DNA of 64,000 nucleotides from Planctomycetota bacterium. Its GTDB lineage: Bacteria > Planctomycetota > JAPUJT01. Made by a program: the position numbers and the translations under genes. The notes beneath the pieces were generated by a model, which saw only the letters and a program-made list of their open reading frames with translations, ran no database searches and was not told the origin of the DNA. The DNA is taken from the NCBI GenBank assembly GCA_027296055.1, contig JAPUJT010000049.1, positions 62,001 through 126,000 on the forward strand, in the 5' to 3' direction. This document shows positions 8,158-17,800 of this stretch, piece after piece; position 1 is the stretch's first letter; the number at the start of each line of letters is the position of its first letter.

Positions 8158-8187
8158 AAAAAACCGCACGCCGATCGGCGTGCGGTT
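8158..8187 (-). terminator. Rho-independent terminator of the 8212 gene
   Basis: A perfect 26-base palindrome (8162-8187, AACCGCACGCCGAT with its complement) is followed on the minus strand by six T residues (8163-8158). It lies 25 bp beyond the stop of the squalene-oxidase-repeat gene and insulates it from the DUF3179 operon. Confidence 0.9.
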
Positions 8188-8211
8188 AGCGGTTCGTTAT
8201 TCTTGTCGCTC

Positions 8212-9756
8212 TTACTTCTGAGCGCGTTCGTACCGGTAGTAGATCTCCAGCGTAAGAACGTTGATTGCCGTCGAATAGACGCGTCCACCGGCGATCCCCC
8301 ACTCACCGACGGCGTCCCAGGAGCCGTCCTCATCTCCGCCCTGCCGCTGGGTCGGCAGCAGGGCCGGCTTCATCGCCTTGTTCCACTCCCTCCAGCTGCG
8401 ACCGCCGAGTTGGAACATCGCGTAAGTCCCGTAATACCAGTAGTACATATTGACGGGCTTCGTGGAGTCCTTCGGCCAGGACGGAAGGTACTTCATCAGC
8501 TCCCGCTCACCCTTCTTGATCACCTCATCGGATTTCTTCTGGCCGGTGAAGATCCGGCAGAGGACGGCGACCGCGGTCATACAGGGGACAGCCTCGAACT
8601 TCCCCTGCTGCATCGGGAGATAGGAGGACGAGCCGTCGGGCGCCCGGTAACCGGTCACTCCGCTCTGGGAGGTCGCCCGGTCGAACCAGGAGCGGGCCCC
8701 CATGAAGGCGGTCTTGGGGACGTTCAGCTCGGCCGTCTTGGCGGCCTTGAGGGCAAGGACCATCCAGCCGGTCACCGAGGTGTCGTTGTCGCCGGAACGT
8801 ACTCCATATCGCCAGCCGAAATTGGGGTTTTGAGCTCTCAGGCAAAAATCGACGGCCCTCTGGGCGTGTTTCTTCAAGGTGAAGTCGCGAGAGACGGCGT
8901 ATGCCTCGCAGATCGCCATCGTGCAGATGGCATGGTTGTAAATCCATTCCTCCTTGGGGCGTCCCGGCTCGTCCTCTACATAGCCGAAGGCACCATCCAG
9001 GGCTCCTCCTTGCTTCTGATTCTTCTTCAGCCAGTTGAGACCCTTCCGCACGGTCTGTCGGAACTTTCCATGCCGGTGTGTGTGCCCGGCGCCGAGGAAG
9101 GCGAGAAGGGCGAGACCCGTCACGCCGCCGTCCCAGTATGCGAAACCCGCATCGCCGCACTTGCTCTTCGAGCAGTTCTCATTGAAATCATCGGAATTCC
9201 ATCTCCCGTCCTCATCCTGGTGACGCACGAGCCACTGGAGACCGGCTAGCACCGCCCTCTCCGTACCCGCCGAGCCTCCCTCGTGGGTGAAGCTGCCTCG
9301 TCCCCACCGTTGACCATAGGCCCCGGCGGCCCCACCGCCTACGCCGAAGGCGTCGACGACCGACTGCCCGTCGAGGTTCTTGTTGGACAGGTTGTTCAGA
9401 TCCGTGCCCTTGGGGATGTCCTTCGTGATCTCGACCTCCTCCTCGAGCATGATGATCGGATGCTCCACTTGACGTTCAAACTCGATCTTGGGGGTCTTCG
9501 TGAAGGCACGCTTGAGAGTCGGATCGTAGTCCTGCTCCTTCTTCTCCCGGGCCGCGATCAGGATATCCTTGGGTCCATGGCTGTATTCGGCAAAGGTGAT
9601 TTGCGTGAAGATGAGAATCAAGCCCGCGTGAATCACGCCGCTCATGATCCAGGGAGGTGCCTTGCGAACCCAGATCGGCATGGCGTCCTGTGCGAGGATG
9701 ATTTCCTCGTCGGCTTGCCCCTGGTCTTCCTCGACTTCCCTTTCGTAGGCGCTCAT
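8212..9756 (-). CDS. Membrane-anchored squalene-oxidase/prenyltransferase-repeat protein
   Basis: 514 residues. ATG 9756 follows AGGAGCAGGAAG; the frame runs further upstream without a better start. A cytoplasmic acidic N-terminal tail is followed by one TM helix (about residues 35-55, W-I-M-S-G-V-I-H-A-G-L-I-L-I-F), a linker and a Gly-rich F-G-V-G-G-G-A-A-G-A-Y-G segment. A C-terminal alpha/alpha barrel then carries QW-like repeats such as H-Q-D-E-D-G-R-W and D-E-D-G-S-W. The DxDD acid motif of squalene-hopene cyclases is absent, so this is not a cyclase. It resembles a family very common in planctomycetes whose role is unknown. It has its own promoter (9844-9872) and terminator (8158-8187). 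Confidence 0.8.
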   Translation of the reverse strand: MSAYEREVEEDQGQADEEIILAQDAMPIWVRKAPPWIMSGVIHAGLILIFTQITFAEYSHGPKDILIAAREKKEQDYDPTLKRAFTKTPKIEFERQVEHPIIMLEEEVEITKDIPKGTDLNNLSNKNLDGQSVVDAFGVGGGAAGAYGQRWGRGSFTHEGGSAGTERAVLAGLQWLVRHQDEDGRWNSDDFNENCSKSKCGDAGFAYWDGGVTGLALLAFLGAGHTHRHGKFRQTVRKGLNWLKKNQKQGGALDGAFGYVEDEPGRPKEEWIYNHAICTMAICEAYAVSRDFTLKKHAQRAVDFCLRAQNPNFGWRYGVRSGDNDTSVTGWMVLALKAAKTAELNVPKTAFMGARSWFDRATSQSGVTGYRAPDGSSSYLPMQQGKFEAVPCMTAVAVLCRIFTGQKKSDEVIKKGERELMKYLPSWPKDSTKPVNMYYWYYGTYAMFQLGGRSWREWNKAMKPALLPTQRQGGDEDGSWDAVGEWGIAGGRVYSTAINVLTLEIYYRYERAQK

Positions 9757-9843
9757 CTTCCTGCTCCTCGTGTGAGCCAAGTTCCAAACCGCTCGGGATT
9801 TCCCCGCGACCTGCCCGGGGTCCACCCCCTCCGAACAATACCC

Positions 9844-9872
9844 ATTCTAGGCAGGAATTGAGAAATTGTCAA
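9844..9872 (-). promoter_or_regulatory. Strong sigma-70-like promoter of the 9756 gene
   Basis: Minus strand TTGACA (9872-9867), a 17 bp spacer and TAGAAT (9849-9844): 6/6 and 5/6 consensus with ideal spacing. The predicted start is near 9837, giving an 80-base leader. Confidence 0.8.
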
Positions 9873-9923
9873 TCCTGGACTTTCGATTTTCGCAATTATG
9901 CCGCTGAGACCCCCTGGAGGCCC

Positions 9924-10919
9924 CTATTTGGCATCCTCCGTCTCCATCCCGTGGTAAACGATGTGAGCCTTTTCCTTGAGTTTCTGGACCCAGACTTTGC
10001 GCTGCTCGACGCGCTGCCTGTACTGGAGAATTCTGTGAATCCTCTCTCGAACTTCGAGGAACGGCATCAAGCGCGCCGATACGCGGCTCTCGAGAATCAG
10101 GATGTAGAGATAGCTTCGGTCCTCGATCACCTGGCTTACTTCACCCTCTTTCATCGCGTCGATGACCGAGGATCTCCTCGAAGTGAATGGAGCTTCGGTG
10201 CCCTCGAAGGTCCAGAGACCCCCATCGTCTCGATGTGGACCGTTCGAATGTGACCGCGCCAGCTCAGCGAAGTCTTCTCCCGAAGCGGCCTGCTGCCTGA
10301 TCTTCTCGGCCCGTTCCTTCTCGCTGCCGGGAATTCGAATCTGGCGGACGCGGAGAGATCCCTTCGTAAAGAACTCCGATTCAATGTCCTTCAGGTCGCC
10401 GTTCCTCTCGAACTCATCCTGCATTCGCTTATACTGGTCGCGAATGTCCTGGGGTCGTATGAAGCGATCCCCTCCCATCATCCGACCTCGCACCCTTTCG
10501 CCGAGATACGAGATGCGCCTGTGCTCTCGCCACTCCTCTTCGGTTGTATCCCAGCCCTCGAGGAGCCTCCGGAAGTTCTCCTCGGACCCCGCTCTCTCGA
10601 TCTGTTCGCGCCACTCCTGATCGATTCTGGCCTCATCGTCCTCGTCGAGGGTGATCTGAAGCTTCCTGGCCTCCTGCACGACCAGCTTCATCTCGATCAG
10701 GTAGACCAGGGTGTCCCGCCTGATTTGCACTGTTCTGTCTTGAAGGGCCTTGCCCTGGTAGGAGCGCGCTATCTGTACGTAACGCGGTTCTTTCCGCAGC
10801 ATGACCAGGAGGTCGTGGTGCGTGATCACTTCGCCGTTGACCTCGGCGATCACGCCGGTCTTCTCCTGGGCCCATCCGGCGGGAGCGACGAGGAGGGTGA
10901 GACAGAGGATCGCAGTCAG
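9924..10919 (-). CDS. SurA-like periplasmic peptidylprolyl isomerase/chaperone
   Basis: 331 residues if started at CTG 10919; a GTG at 10853 gives 309. I favour CTG. The 22 extra codons make a clean signal peptide (T-A-I-L-C-L-T-L-L-V-A-P-A-G-W-A-Q), and AGGAGG lies 8 bases upstream, inside the end of the previous gene. The mature part begins with the SurA-N pattern V-I-A-E-V-N-G-E-V-I-T-H-H-D-L and a helical region. A parvulin-like domain follows: L-R-V-R-Q-I-R-I-P, S-G-E-D-F-A-E-L-A-R-x-H-S, D-G-G-L-W, and K-E-G-E-V-S-Q-V-I-E. It would help fold outer-membrane proteins. Third gene of the M16 operon, starting 2 bases after the preceding stop. Confidence 0.75.
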   Translation of the reverse strand: MTAILCLTLLVAPAGWAQEKTGVIAEVNGEVITHHDLLVMLRKEPRYVQIARSYQGKALQDRTVQIRRDTLVYLIEMKLVVQEARKLQITLDEDDEARIDQEWREQIERAGSEENFRRLLEGWDTTEEEWREHRRISYLGERVRGRMMGGDRFIRPQDIRDQYKRMQDEFERNGDLKDIESEFFTKGSLRVRQIRIPGSEKERAEKIRQQAASGEDFAELARSHSNGPHRDDGGLWTFEGTEAPFTSRRSSVIDAMKEGEVSQVIEDRSYLYILILESRVSARLMPFLEVRERIHRILQYRQRVEQRKVWVQKLKEKAHIVYHGMETEDAK

Positions 10920-10921
10920 GG

Positions 10922-13219
10922 TTACTCCTCCTCGTTCGTCGAGGGCCTCGGTGGTGTATCTCCGTTGCCCGCGGCCGCCTGTCCCGGCTTTCCGAATACG
11001 TCATCGGAGAGTTCCGGGTTGATCTCGTAGCCCGTGAGCACCACCTCCATCACGACCTCACCGGATGCCTTCAGCATTGACTGGCGCTTGAACGGAAGCA
11101 GGACGCCCCCGACCTCCTGGAAGTCCGAGAGGACGTCTTCTCGCTCCTCGGGACCCCGCTGTGGCGTGACGGCCATGTACGAGAGCCCTACGAGACGTTT
11201 CGTCTCCTTGTGGAGCCTGGCCTTGACGGTGGTACCCCGTTCATTCCGCAACAGGACCGTGGCGGTCTCACTCGACTCGTCCTCGATGAGCTGGACCGTC
11301 ACGCCGAGCTCCCGATATCTCGCTAGGATTCCGATCGCGTCACGGAATATCCCCGCTGCCAGCTCCTTTTGAATCGCTCCGGGGAGCGGTCCGATCCGCT
11401 CCGCAGTCTGAAACCAACCCTCCCCGCCGACGAGGACGAAACTCATGTCGCCCCGGGGGGACTGCCGATCCATCCGGAGCTTGTCGGGGAACTGGATCGT
11501 GGTCTTGCCCGCCTGCTCCGCCAAGGGTCCGCCGGGAACCATCGCGCGATGGAAGCTTCCGGTAGCGATATACGACTTGATCTGCGAGAGGTTCTCCTTT
11601 CCCCCGTGCGCCGTGGCCGCCGCGGCCAGCAGGGCCAGACCCTGCTCCACCGCCTCCGCCGTTGCGGCCGGGATATCGGCCCCGTCCGACGGTGGTGGCG
11701 TCTCGATGTCGATCAGGGAGACCTCGCCGAGAGTGTCGAGGGGCTGGTCGAAGTCTTCCGATCTTCCGACGGCAAGCACGATGAACTGATCGGGATGGAG
11801 ATACTTTCGAGCCACTCGCTGGATGTCGTCCCGCTTGACGGCTTCGATGCCCCTCTTGTACTGCTCCAGAAGGTCCGTCGGATAATCGTAAAACTCGTAG
11901 TCGATCCTGCGTCCGATGATCTCGCTGGTCGAGTCGAAGTTGAAGACGAACGAGTTGAGGATAGCGTCCTTGGCCACATCCACCTCATCTTGGCCGGCGC
12001 CTCCGTCCCGTATCTTGTTGACTTCGTGAATGATCGAGTTGATCGCCCCCAACGTCGTGCCAGATTTCGTCTGGCAGAAGAGATAGAACGCCCCGCGGCG
12101 ATAGAAGGGTGCCTGGTAACTGGCGCCTACCGAATAGGCCAGGCCCTTCTTGGAACGAACCTCCTGGAAGAGGCGAGATGAGAAGCCCCTGCCCAGGATC
12201 CGGTTCATCACTACTACCGCGTAATAGTTCGGATCGTTCCTGAGAATCTCCCCCTGATGGCCGATCCGGATGTTCGTCTGGTTCACGTCGGTCTTCCGGA
12301 TGTAGTTGACCTTGGGGGGGGATGCCGAGGTGATGTCCGGTGGCGCCGGAGGGGGAGGTAGGCTGGACTTCTCCCAACCGGCGAACGCCGCCTCCACCTT
12401 CGCGCGCACCTCATCGGCATCAATGTCGCCCCAGACCCCGAGAATCATCCGATTCGGGTGGAAGTAGGTCTTGTGGAACTCGAGGAGGTCATCCCGCTGG
12501 ATCGCGTCGATGGTCGAATATTCGATCGTCCGGGCGTAAGGGCTATCGGCCCCGTAGATCAGCTTGTTGAACTCCCGGGACGTGATTCCCCCGGGAGAGT
12601 CGTTGCGTCGGGCGATTCCGGACTTCCTCTGAACCTTGGCCAGATCGATCTTCTCCTGCGGAAAGGCAGGGTTCATCAGGACGTCGGCGTAGATCTCGAG
12701 CACCTGGTCCAGGTTCTCCGTCAGGCAGAAGAGCGAAGCGGAACCGGAAGCGGAACCGATGGACGTGCTCACGGAGGCGGCAATCTCCTCCAGGGCCAGG
12801 TCAATCTCATCCCCGGATCGGGTCGCGGTGCCACCGGTTCGCATCACGGTCCCCGTGATCGACGCCAGCCCGACCTTTTCCGCAGGCTCGTAGACGGACC
12901 CGGTGCGTATCACGGCGCTCGCCTGGATCAGCGGCAGTTCGTGGTCCTCCAGAGTGAACAGGATCATGCCGTTGGAAAGGACCTCCCGACGGATATCCGG
13001 CAGGGTGAACTCGGAGAGGGGCGGCGACTCGATCCCCTCATAAATCTTCGCATGTCCCATTTCGGCGATCTCGGTGGCCGATCCGCCGGGCTTCGGCCTC
13101 CCGTCGCCGTCGCCCCCCGTCGAGCCCTCATTCTCGGTCGCGGTCGGGCTCGCACACCCCATGAGAAGGGCCAGGAGCGCCCCTCCGATTCCAAGATAAA
13201 TCTTCTTCCAGACCTTCAT
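10922..13219 (-). CDS. M16 family lipoprotein lacking the zinc site, with LolA-like C-terminal domain
   Basis: 765 residues. ATG 13219 has AAGGAGG upstream; a GTG two codons earlier is less likely. Lipobox L-M-G-C (Cys22). Residues about 50-490 are two M16 halves. The H-x-x-E-H zinc motif is replaced (G-L-A-S-I-T-G-T-V-M), so this is the non-catalytic type. It keeps the R-S-K-K-G-L-A-Y-S-V-G-A-S-Y segment, the Arg/Tyr substrate clamp seen in paired M16B subunits. A C-terminal domain of about 230 residues (G-G-K-E-N-L-S-Q-I-K-S-Y onward) resembles LolA/outer-membrane lipoprotein-sorting folds. It is 36 bp downstream of an active M16 gene, so a heterodimer is likely. Confidence 0.85.
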   Translation of the reverse strand: MKVWKKIYLGIGGALLALLMGCASPTATENEGSTGGDGDGRPKPGGSATEIAEMGHAKIYEGIESPPLSEFTLPDIRREVLSNGMILFTLEDHELPLIQASAVIRTGSVYEPAEKVGLASITGTVMRTGGTATRSGDEIDLALEEIAASVSTSIGSASGSASLFCLTENLDQVLEIYADVLMNPAFPQEKIDLAKVQRKSGIARRNDSPGGITSREFNKLIYGADSPYARTIEYSTIDAIQRDDLLEFHKTYFHPNRMILGVWGDIDADEVRAKVEAAFAGWEKSSLPPPPAPPDITSASPPKVNYIRKTDVNQTNIRIGHQGEILRNDPNYYAVVVMNRILGRGFSSRLFQEVRSKKGLAYSVGASYQAPFYRRGAFYLFCQTKSGTTLGAINSIIHEVNKIRDGGAGQDEVDVAKDAILNSFVFNFDSTSEIIGRRIDYEFYDYPTDLLEQYKRGIEAVKRDDIQRVARKYLHPDQFIVLAVGRSEDFDQPLDTLGEVSLIDIETPPPSDGADIPAATAEAVEQGLALLAAAATAHGGKENLSQIKSYIATGSFHRAMVPGGPLAEQAGKTTIQFPDKLRMDRQSPRGDMSFVLVGGEGWFQTAERIGPLPGAIQKELAAGIFRDAIGILARYRELGVTVQLIEDESSETATVLLRNERGTTVKARLHKETKRLVGLSYMAVTPQRGPEEREDVLSDFQEVGGVLLPFKRQSMLKASGEVVMEVVLTGYEINPELSDDVFGKPGQAAAGNGDTPPRPSTNEEE

Positions 13220-13255
13220 CTCCACTCCTCCTTCATCACTCGATCTTTGATTTGC

Positions 13256-14767
13256 CTACTCGGAAGGTTGGTCCTCGCGAGTCGTTACCAGCTTGGCTGT
13301 GGTCCTGTTCTTTCGAACGAGATATTTCCGGGCGACCCTCTGGATGTCCTCGGGGGTTAGCTGGTCGATCTTCTCCACCTGCCGGAACAAGTTCTTCCAG
13401 TCCCCGGTGACATCCTCGAAGAAGGCAAGGTTGCGCGCCATTCCCATGTTCGAACGCAGCCCCCGGATGACGGATGCGCGAGAGCGGGTCTTGACCTTCT
13501 GCAACTCTTCCGCTGTGACCGGTTCGTTCTTCAGTCGTTCGATCTCCGCCAGGATCCCCTTCTCCACGTCATCCGCCGTGAATCCGGATGCGGGAACGCC
13601 GTAGGCACCGAAGAGATTCGGATATCGATTTCCGGGGCTGCCGGAGAAGGAGAAGACCTGGACGGCGATCTTCTGCTCCTTGACAAGGCTCTTGTAGAGC
13701 CTGGAGGTCCGGCCGGAAGAGAGAATTTCGGACATGACATCGAAGACGATGTCATCCGGATGCTTCGCGTCGGGTTTGTGGTAGCCCACCGCGTAGAGGG
13801 GCTGAGCCGGATCCTCGAGGATCACGGTGCGCTCCCCCCTTTGCGGCGGCTCGACGGTCTCAACGCGTCCCGGCGGCGGCCTCTTCGGGAGCCGACCGAA
13901 GTACTTCTCGACGATCGGTATGACTTCCTGGGGGTTCACGTCGCCCACGATCGCCACGATCATGTTGCTCGCCACGTAATACTTGCTGTAGAACTCCAGC
14001 CCTTCCTCTCGGGTTACCGTCTGGATGTCCGACATGTGTCCGACGACGGGCCAACCGTACGGATGGGCGCGGAATGCGGCCGCGATGAACTCCTCGCGGA
14101 ACCGACCGAACGGGCTGGAGTCGGTCCGGAGCCTCCGCTCCTCCTGTACGACGTCGCGTTCCTTGTAGAATTCACGGAGTACCGGATTGAGGAAGCGCTC
14201 CGACTCGAGGGCCGCCCACAGCTCCACCCGGTTGGAGGGAAGGCTCACCACGTACATCGTGCGATCGGAGGAGGTGCTGGCGTTGAGTCCCGCCCCCCCG
14301 TTGACCTGGAGAACCTCGTCAAATTCACCGACGACGAATTCACTCGCCTCGTCTTGCAGTTTCTTGAATTCCGCCTGCAGGGCCTCGATCTTCTCCTCAT
14401 CTTCCCCTCGGTCCTTGGCCTTGATCAGGGCCGCGTAGGCCTCGTCGACTTTCTGGATCGCCACCATCTCCTTTTCGTAGTCGGTGGTCCCGATCGTGTC
14501 GGTGCCCTTGAAGGCCATGTGCTCGAAGAGATGGGCGATGCCCGTGATCCCGGGACGCTCGTCCACGGAGCCGACCCGGACCACGGTCAGGAAGGAGGCG
14601 ACGGGGGCGATGTGCCGTTCGAGGATGATCACGCGCAGGCCGTTGTCCAGGGTGTGCGTCACCACTTTCCCCTCCACTTCCTCGAAACCGTCCGCGAGTA
14701 CGCCGCGTGGAGAAAGGGCCAGGAAGAGGAGAGAGATGGCCAGGGTCAGCCTGAGAAAGACTCTCAT
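13256..14767 (-). CDS. Active-type M16 zinc metallopeptidase, exported
   Basis: 503 residues with an N-terminal signal peptide (L-R-L-T-L-A-I-S-L-L-F-L-A-L-S). The inverted zinc motif H-L-F-E-H is at about residue 77. The distal Glu is in V-V-Q-E-E-R-R at about 206, farther than the usual 76 residues. The spacing is explained by a charged coiled-coil insertion (about residues 100-150, rich in E, K and A). The C-terminal half lacks the Arg/Tyr clamp that the next gene has, consistent with a catalytic/non-catalytic M16B pair. These peptidases degrade or process peptides in the periplasm. First gene of a three-gene operon with its own promoter inside the 3' end of mfd. Confidence 0.9.
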   Translation of the reverse strand: MRVFLRLTLAISLLFLALSPRGVLADGFEEVEGKVVTHTLDNGLRVIILERHIAPVASFLTVVRVGSVDERPGITGIAHLFEHMAFKGTDTIGTTDYEKEMVAIQKVDEAYAALIKAKDRGEDEEKIEALQAEFKKLQDEASEFVVGEFDEVLQVNGGAGLNASTSSDRTMYVVSLPSNRVELWAALESERFLNPVLREFYKERDVVQEERRLRTDSSPFGRFREEFIAAAFRAHPYGWPVVGHMSDIQTVTREEGLEFYSKYYVASNMIVAIVGDVNPQEVIPIVEKYFGRLPKRPPPGRVETVEPPQRGERTVILEDPAQPLYAVGYHKPDAKHPDDIVFDVMSEILSSGRTSRLYKSLVKEQKIAVQVFSFSGSPGNRYPNLFGAYGVPASGFTADDVEKGILAEIERLKNEPVTAEELQKVKTRSRASVIRGLRSNMGMARNLAFFEDVTGDWKNLFRQVEKIDQLTPEDIQRVARKYLVRKNRTTAKLVTTREDQPSE

Positions 14768-14844
14768 CGTTGCGTCCTTTCCGATGGAGATCGGTGAAAT
14801 CGGTGAATGGGAAAACCCTTGTCGGTTACGGAAACTGGAGCGGG

Positions 14845-14873
14845 ATCGTATCTCCCGAGTGTAGAGGAGTCAA
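14845..14873 (-). promoter_or_regulatory. Sigma-70-like promoter of the M16 operon
   Basis: Minus strand TTGACT (14873-14868), a 17 bp spacer and TACGAT (14850-14845). The -35 box overlaps the mfd stop region. The predicted start is near 14838, about 70 bp before ATG 14767. Confidence 0.65.
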
Positions 14874-17800
14874 CGGTCCTGCTCGAACGCGAGGACGAGA
14901 GCGCGGACGGCCTCGGACGTCCCCAGGCCTGGCTCCGAGTACGGTATCAGAGATGTCCTTTCATCCAGGCGGGCGAGCCGGAACGGAAGGATCGCATCCA
15001 GCGAATCCAGTCCTGCCGGGTCCCGATGGCGGATCTCGAGGCCCTCATCCTGCCGGATCAGGCCGGTAACGCCCCGGGCCCCTGCGCCCAGCCGCAGGCG
15101 GGCCAGGACGAAGAGCCCCTCCACGGATTCCGGCGGCTCGCCGAATCGATCCCGAAGCTCCTCGCGGATCTCGACCAGATCGTCTCGCTCCGCGGCCGAA
15201 GCGAACTTGCGGTAGACCTGGAACCGGACACCCGCATGCGGGATGTATTCCTCGGGAATGAAGGCATCGAGATCGAGCAGGATGTCCACTTCCGGCGGCT
15301 CGATGACCGGCTGCTCTCTCCGGCGGGCGACTGCCTGGCCGAGTAACCGGCAATAGAGGTCGTATCCCACGCTCGCAATGTGGCCCGTCTGCTGTGGACC
15401 CAGTATGTTGCCCGCCCCCCGGATCTCCAGGTCCCGCATGGCTATCTGGAAGCCCGCGCCCAGCTCGCTGAACTCCTCGATGGCTCTCAGGCGCTTCTCC
15501 GCCGGTGGGAGGATCGGTCCCCTCTCGGGCAGCAACATGTAGGCGAAGGCGCGGTTGCGGTAGCGCCCCACTCGCCCCCTCAGCTGGTGAAGATCCGCCA
15601 GGCCGAAGCGATGCGCCATGTTAATGATCATCGTGTTTACATTGGGCAGATCGAGGCCCGATTCTATGATCGTCGTGGTGACCAGGACGTCGGTCTCTCC
15701 CGCGACGAACCGGACCATGCGCTTCTCGAGAAGCGATTCGTTCATCTGCCCGTGCACGACGTCGAAGGTTGCCTCGGGGATGAGTCGTCGGAGACGGGCC
15801 GCCATACGATCGATCGATTTGACCCGATTGTGAACGAAGAAGATCTGTCCTCCTCGAGCCTTCTCCAGGAGGATCGCCTCCCGGATCAGGTGTTCATCGA
15901 AGCGGGTGACCCGGGTCTGGATCGACAAGCGGTCACGGGGCGGCGTCGAGAGTGACGATATGTCGCGTATGCCGAGGAGAGCCATGTGGAGGGTGCGTGG
16001 GATCGGGGTGGCGGTGAGCGTGAGCACGTCGACGGTCCGCCGAAGCTGCTTGAGGATCTCCTTGTGCCGAACGCCGAAGCGCTGCTCTTCATCGATGATG
16101 ACCATTCCCAGATTGCGAAAGATCACGTCCTTGGAGAGGATCCGATGGGTCCCGATGAGAATCTCCACGTCACCGCGCGCCATCCTCTCGAGGATCGCCT
16201 TCTGCTCGGACCGTTTCCGGAACCGGGACAGGACCTCGACGTGGATCGGATAGTCGGCCATCCGCTCGGTGAAGGTGTGAAAGTGCTGCTCGGCGAGCAC
16301 TGTGGTAGGGACGAGAACCGCCACCTGGTAGCCGGCCGTCGCCGCCTTGAATGCCGCGCGGATCGCCAGTTCGGTCTTGCCGTACCCGACGTCCCCACAG
16401 ATCAATCGATCCATGGGACGGAGCCTCGTCATGTCCTCCTTGATCGCGATGATCGTCTGCGCCTGGTCCGGGGTGTCGGGAAAGGGGAAGGATGACTCGA
16501 ATTCCCTCTGCCACTCATCGTCCTCCGGATAGCGGATCCCCTCCTGGGCGCCCCGTATTGCCTGGACCTCGAGGAGCTCGGAGGCAAAGTCCTCCACCGC
16601 CGCAGCGACCTCCGACTTGCGCTTCTCCCAGGCGCGGCCCCCGAGGGGGGAGAGCTTCGGGCGTAGTCCCTTTGCCCCGATGTATTTCTGCACCAGGTCG
16701 ATCCGGGCGGCAGGGACATAGAGCTTCGCGCTATCCCGGTACTCGATGACGAGGAACTCCTGCCACTTTCCTCTCTTCTTCATCCGGATGATCTGGAGGA
16801 ACCGGCCGATTCCTTTGGTGAGGTGGACGACCCAGTCCCCAGGCTTCAGGTCCCAGAACGCGTCCACCGGCCGGCCGGCGGGCAGGCGGCGGGGCTCCCG
16901 ACGCTCTCGGTATCGATGGAACATCTCCCGGTTGGTCAGGATCGAGCACCGTAGGTCGGGAAGGGAGAATCCGCGCGAGAGCGGGGCCGTGCTACAGATC
17001 ACCCCGGAAAGCTTCTGGTCATCGAGTATTTGCTCGAAGCGCTCCCGCTCCGCCTTGGTGGTGCAATAGACGCGGACCTGATCCCCTCGCTCCAGGAGCG
17101 CCCGCACTTCCCGGGCGATCTCGGAGATATCGCCCGCGACCCTCTGAACGGACTCGACCCTCAGTTGAAAAGATCTTTTCCCGGGTGGCGGAGGGAGGGA
17201 GGTCATCTCCAGGAGCACACCATCTCTCTCCTGGATCGGCTCGATGAGCTCGGCGATCGGTTGGGAGATCCCTTCCTGTCCCAGGAGAGTCTGAGCCTCC
17301 TCCGCCCTGGCCCCGATGGAGCCCGGCTCGAGCAAGGCGACGACAGCCCCTCCGGACAGGTAGTCGGCCAGGGTCGCCGTCCCTCCGCCGGCGGGCGCGG
17401 TCAAGGTCGCTTGCAGCTCGACGACCTTTTCGACGGACCGCTGGCTGCCCGTCTCGAAGCACCGTATCGAATCGACGACATCGTCGGCGAACTCGATACG
17501 GTAGGGACCCTCTCCCGTGGGAGGACAGAAATCGATGATGCCGCCCCTCCGGGCGAACTGACCGGGAAACTCGACGAGGGGCACGCGCTCCAGCCCGGCC
17601 TCGTCCAGCTTGCCCGAGAGGGCATCGGGGGCGTACACCTGTCCGACCTCGAGCCGCAGACCCCCATCTCGCATCTCCGCGGGGGAGGGGACGGGTTGAA
17701 GGAGGGCGTGCACCGGTGCGACCACGACCTGGATCGTCCCGCGGCCGAGCCCCTCGAGGACGAGGAGACGTTCCGCACTCAGTGGGTCCGGCTCCGTCGG

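Noticed and set aside
8212..9756. Squalene-hopene cyclase or TonB assignment
   Set aside because: The DxDD acid motif of cyclases is absent and there is no TonB C-terminal domain. Only the barrel repeats and one TM helix are present.
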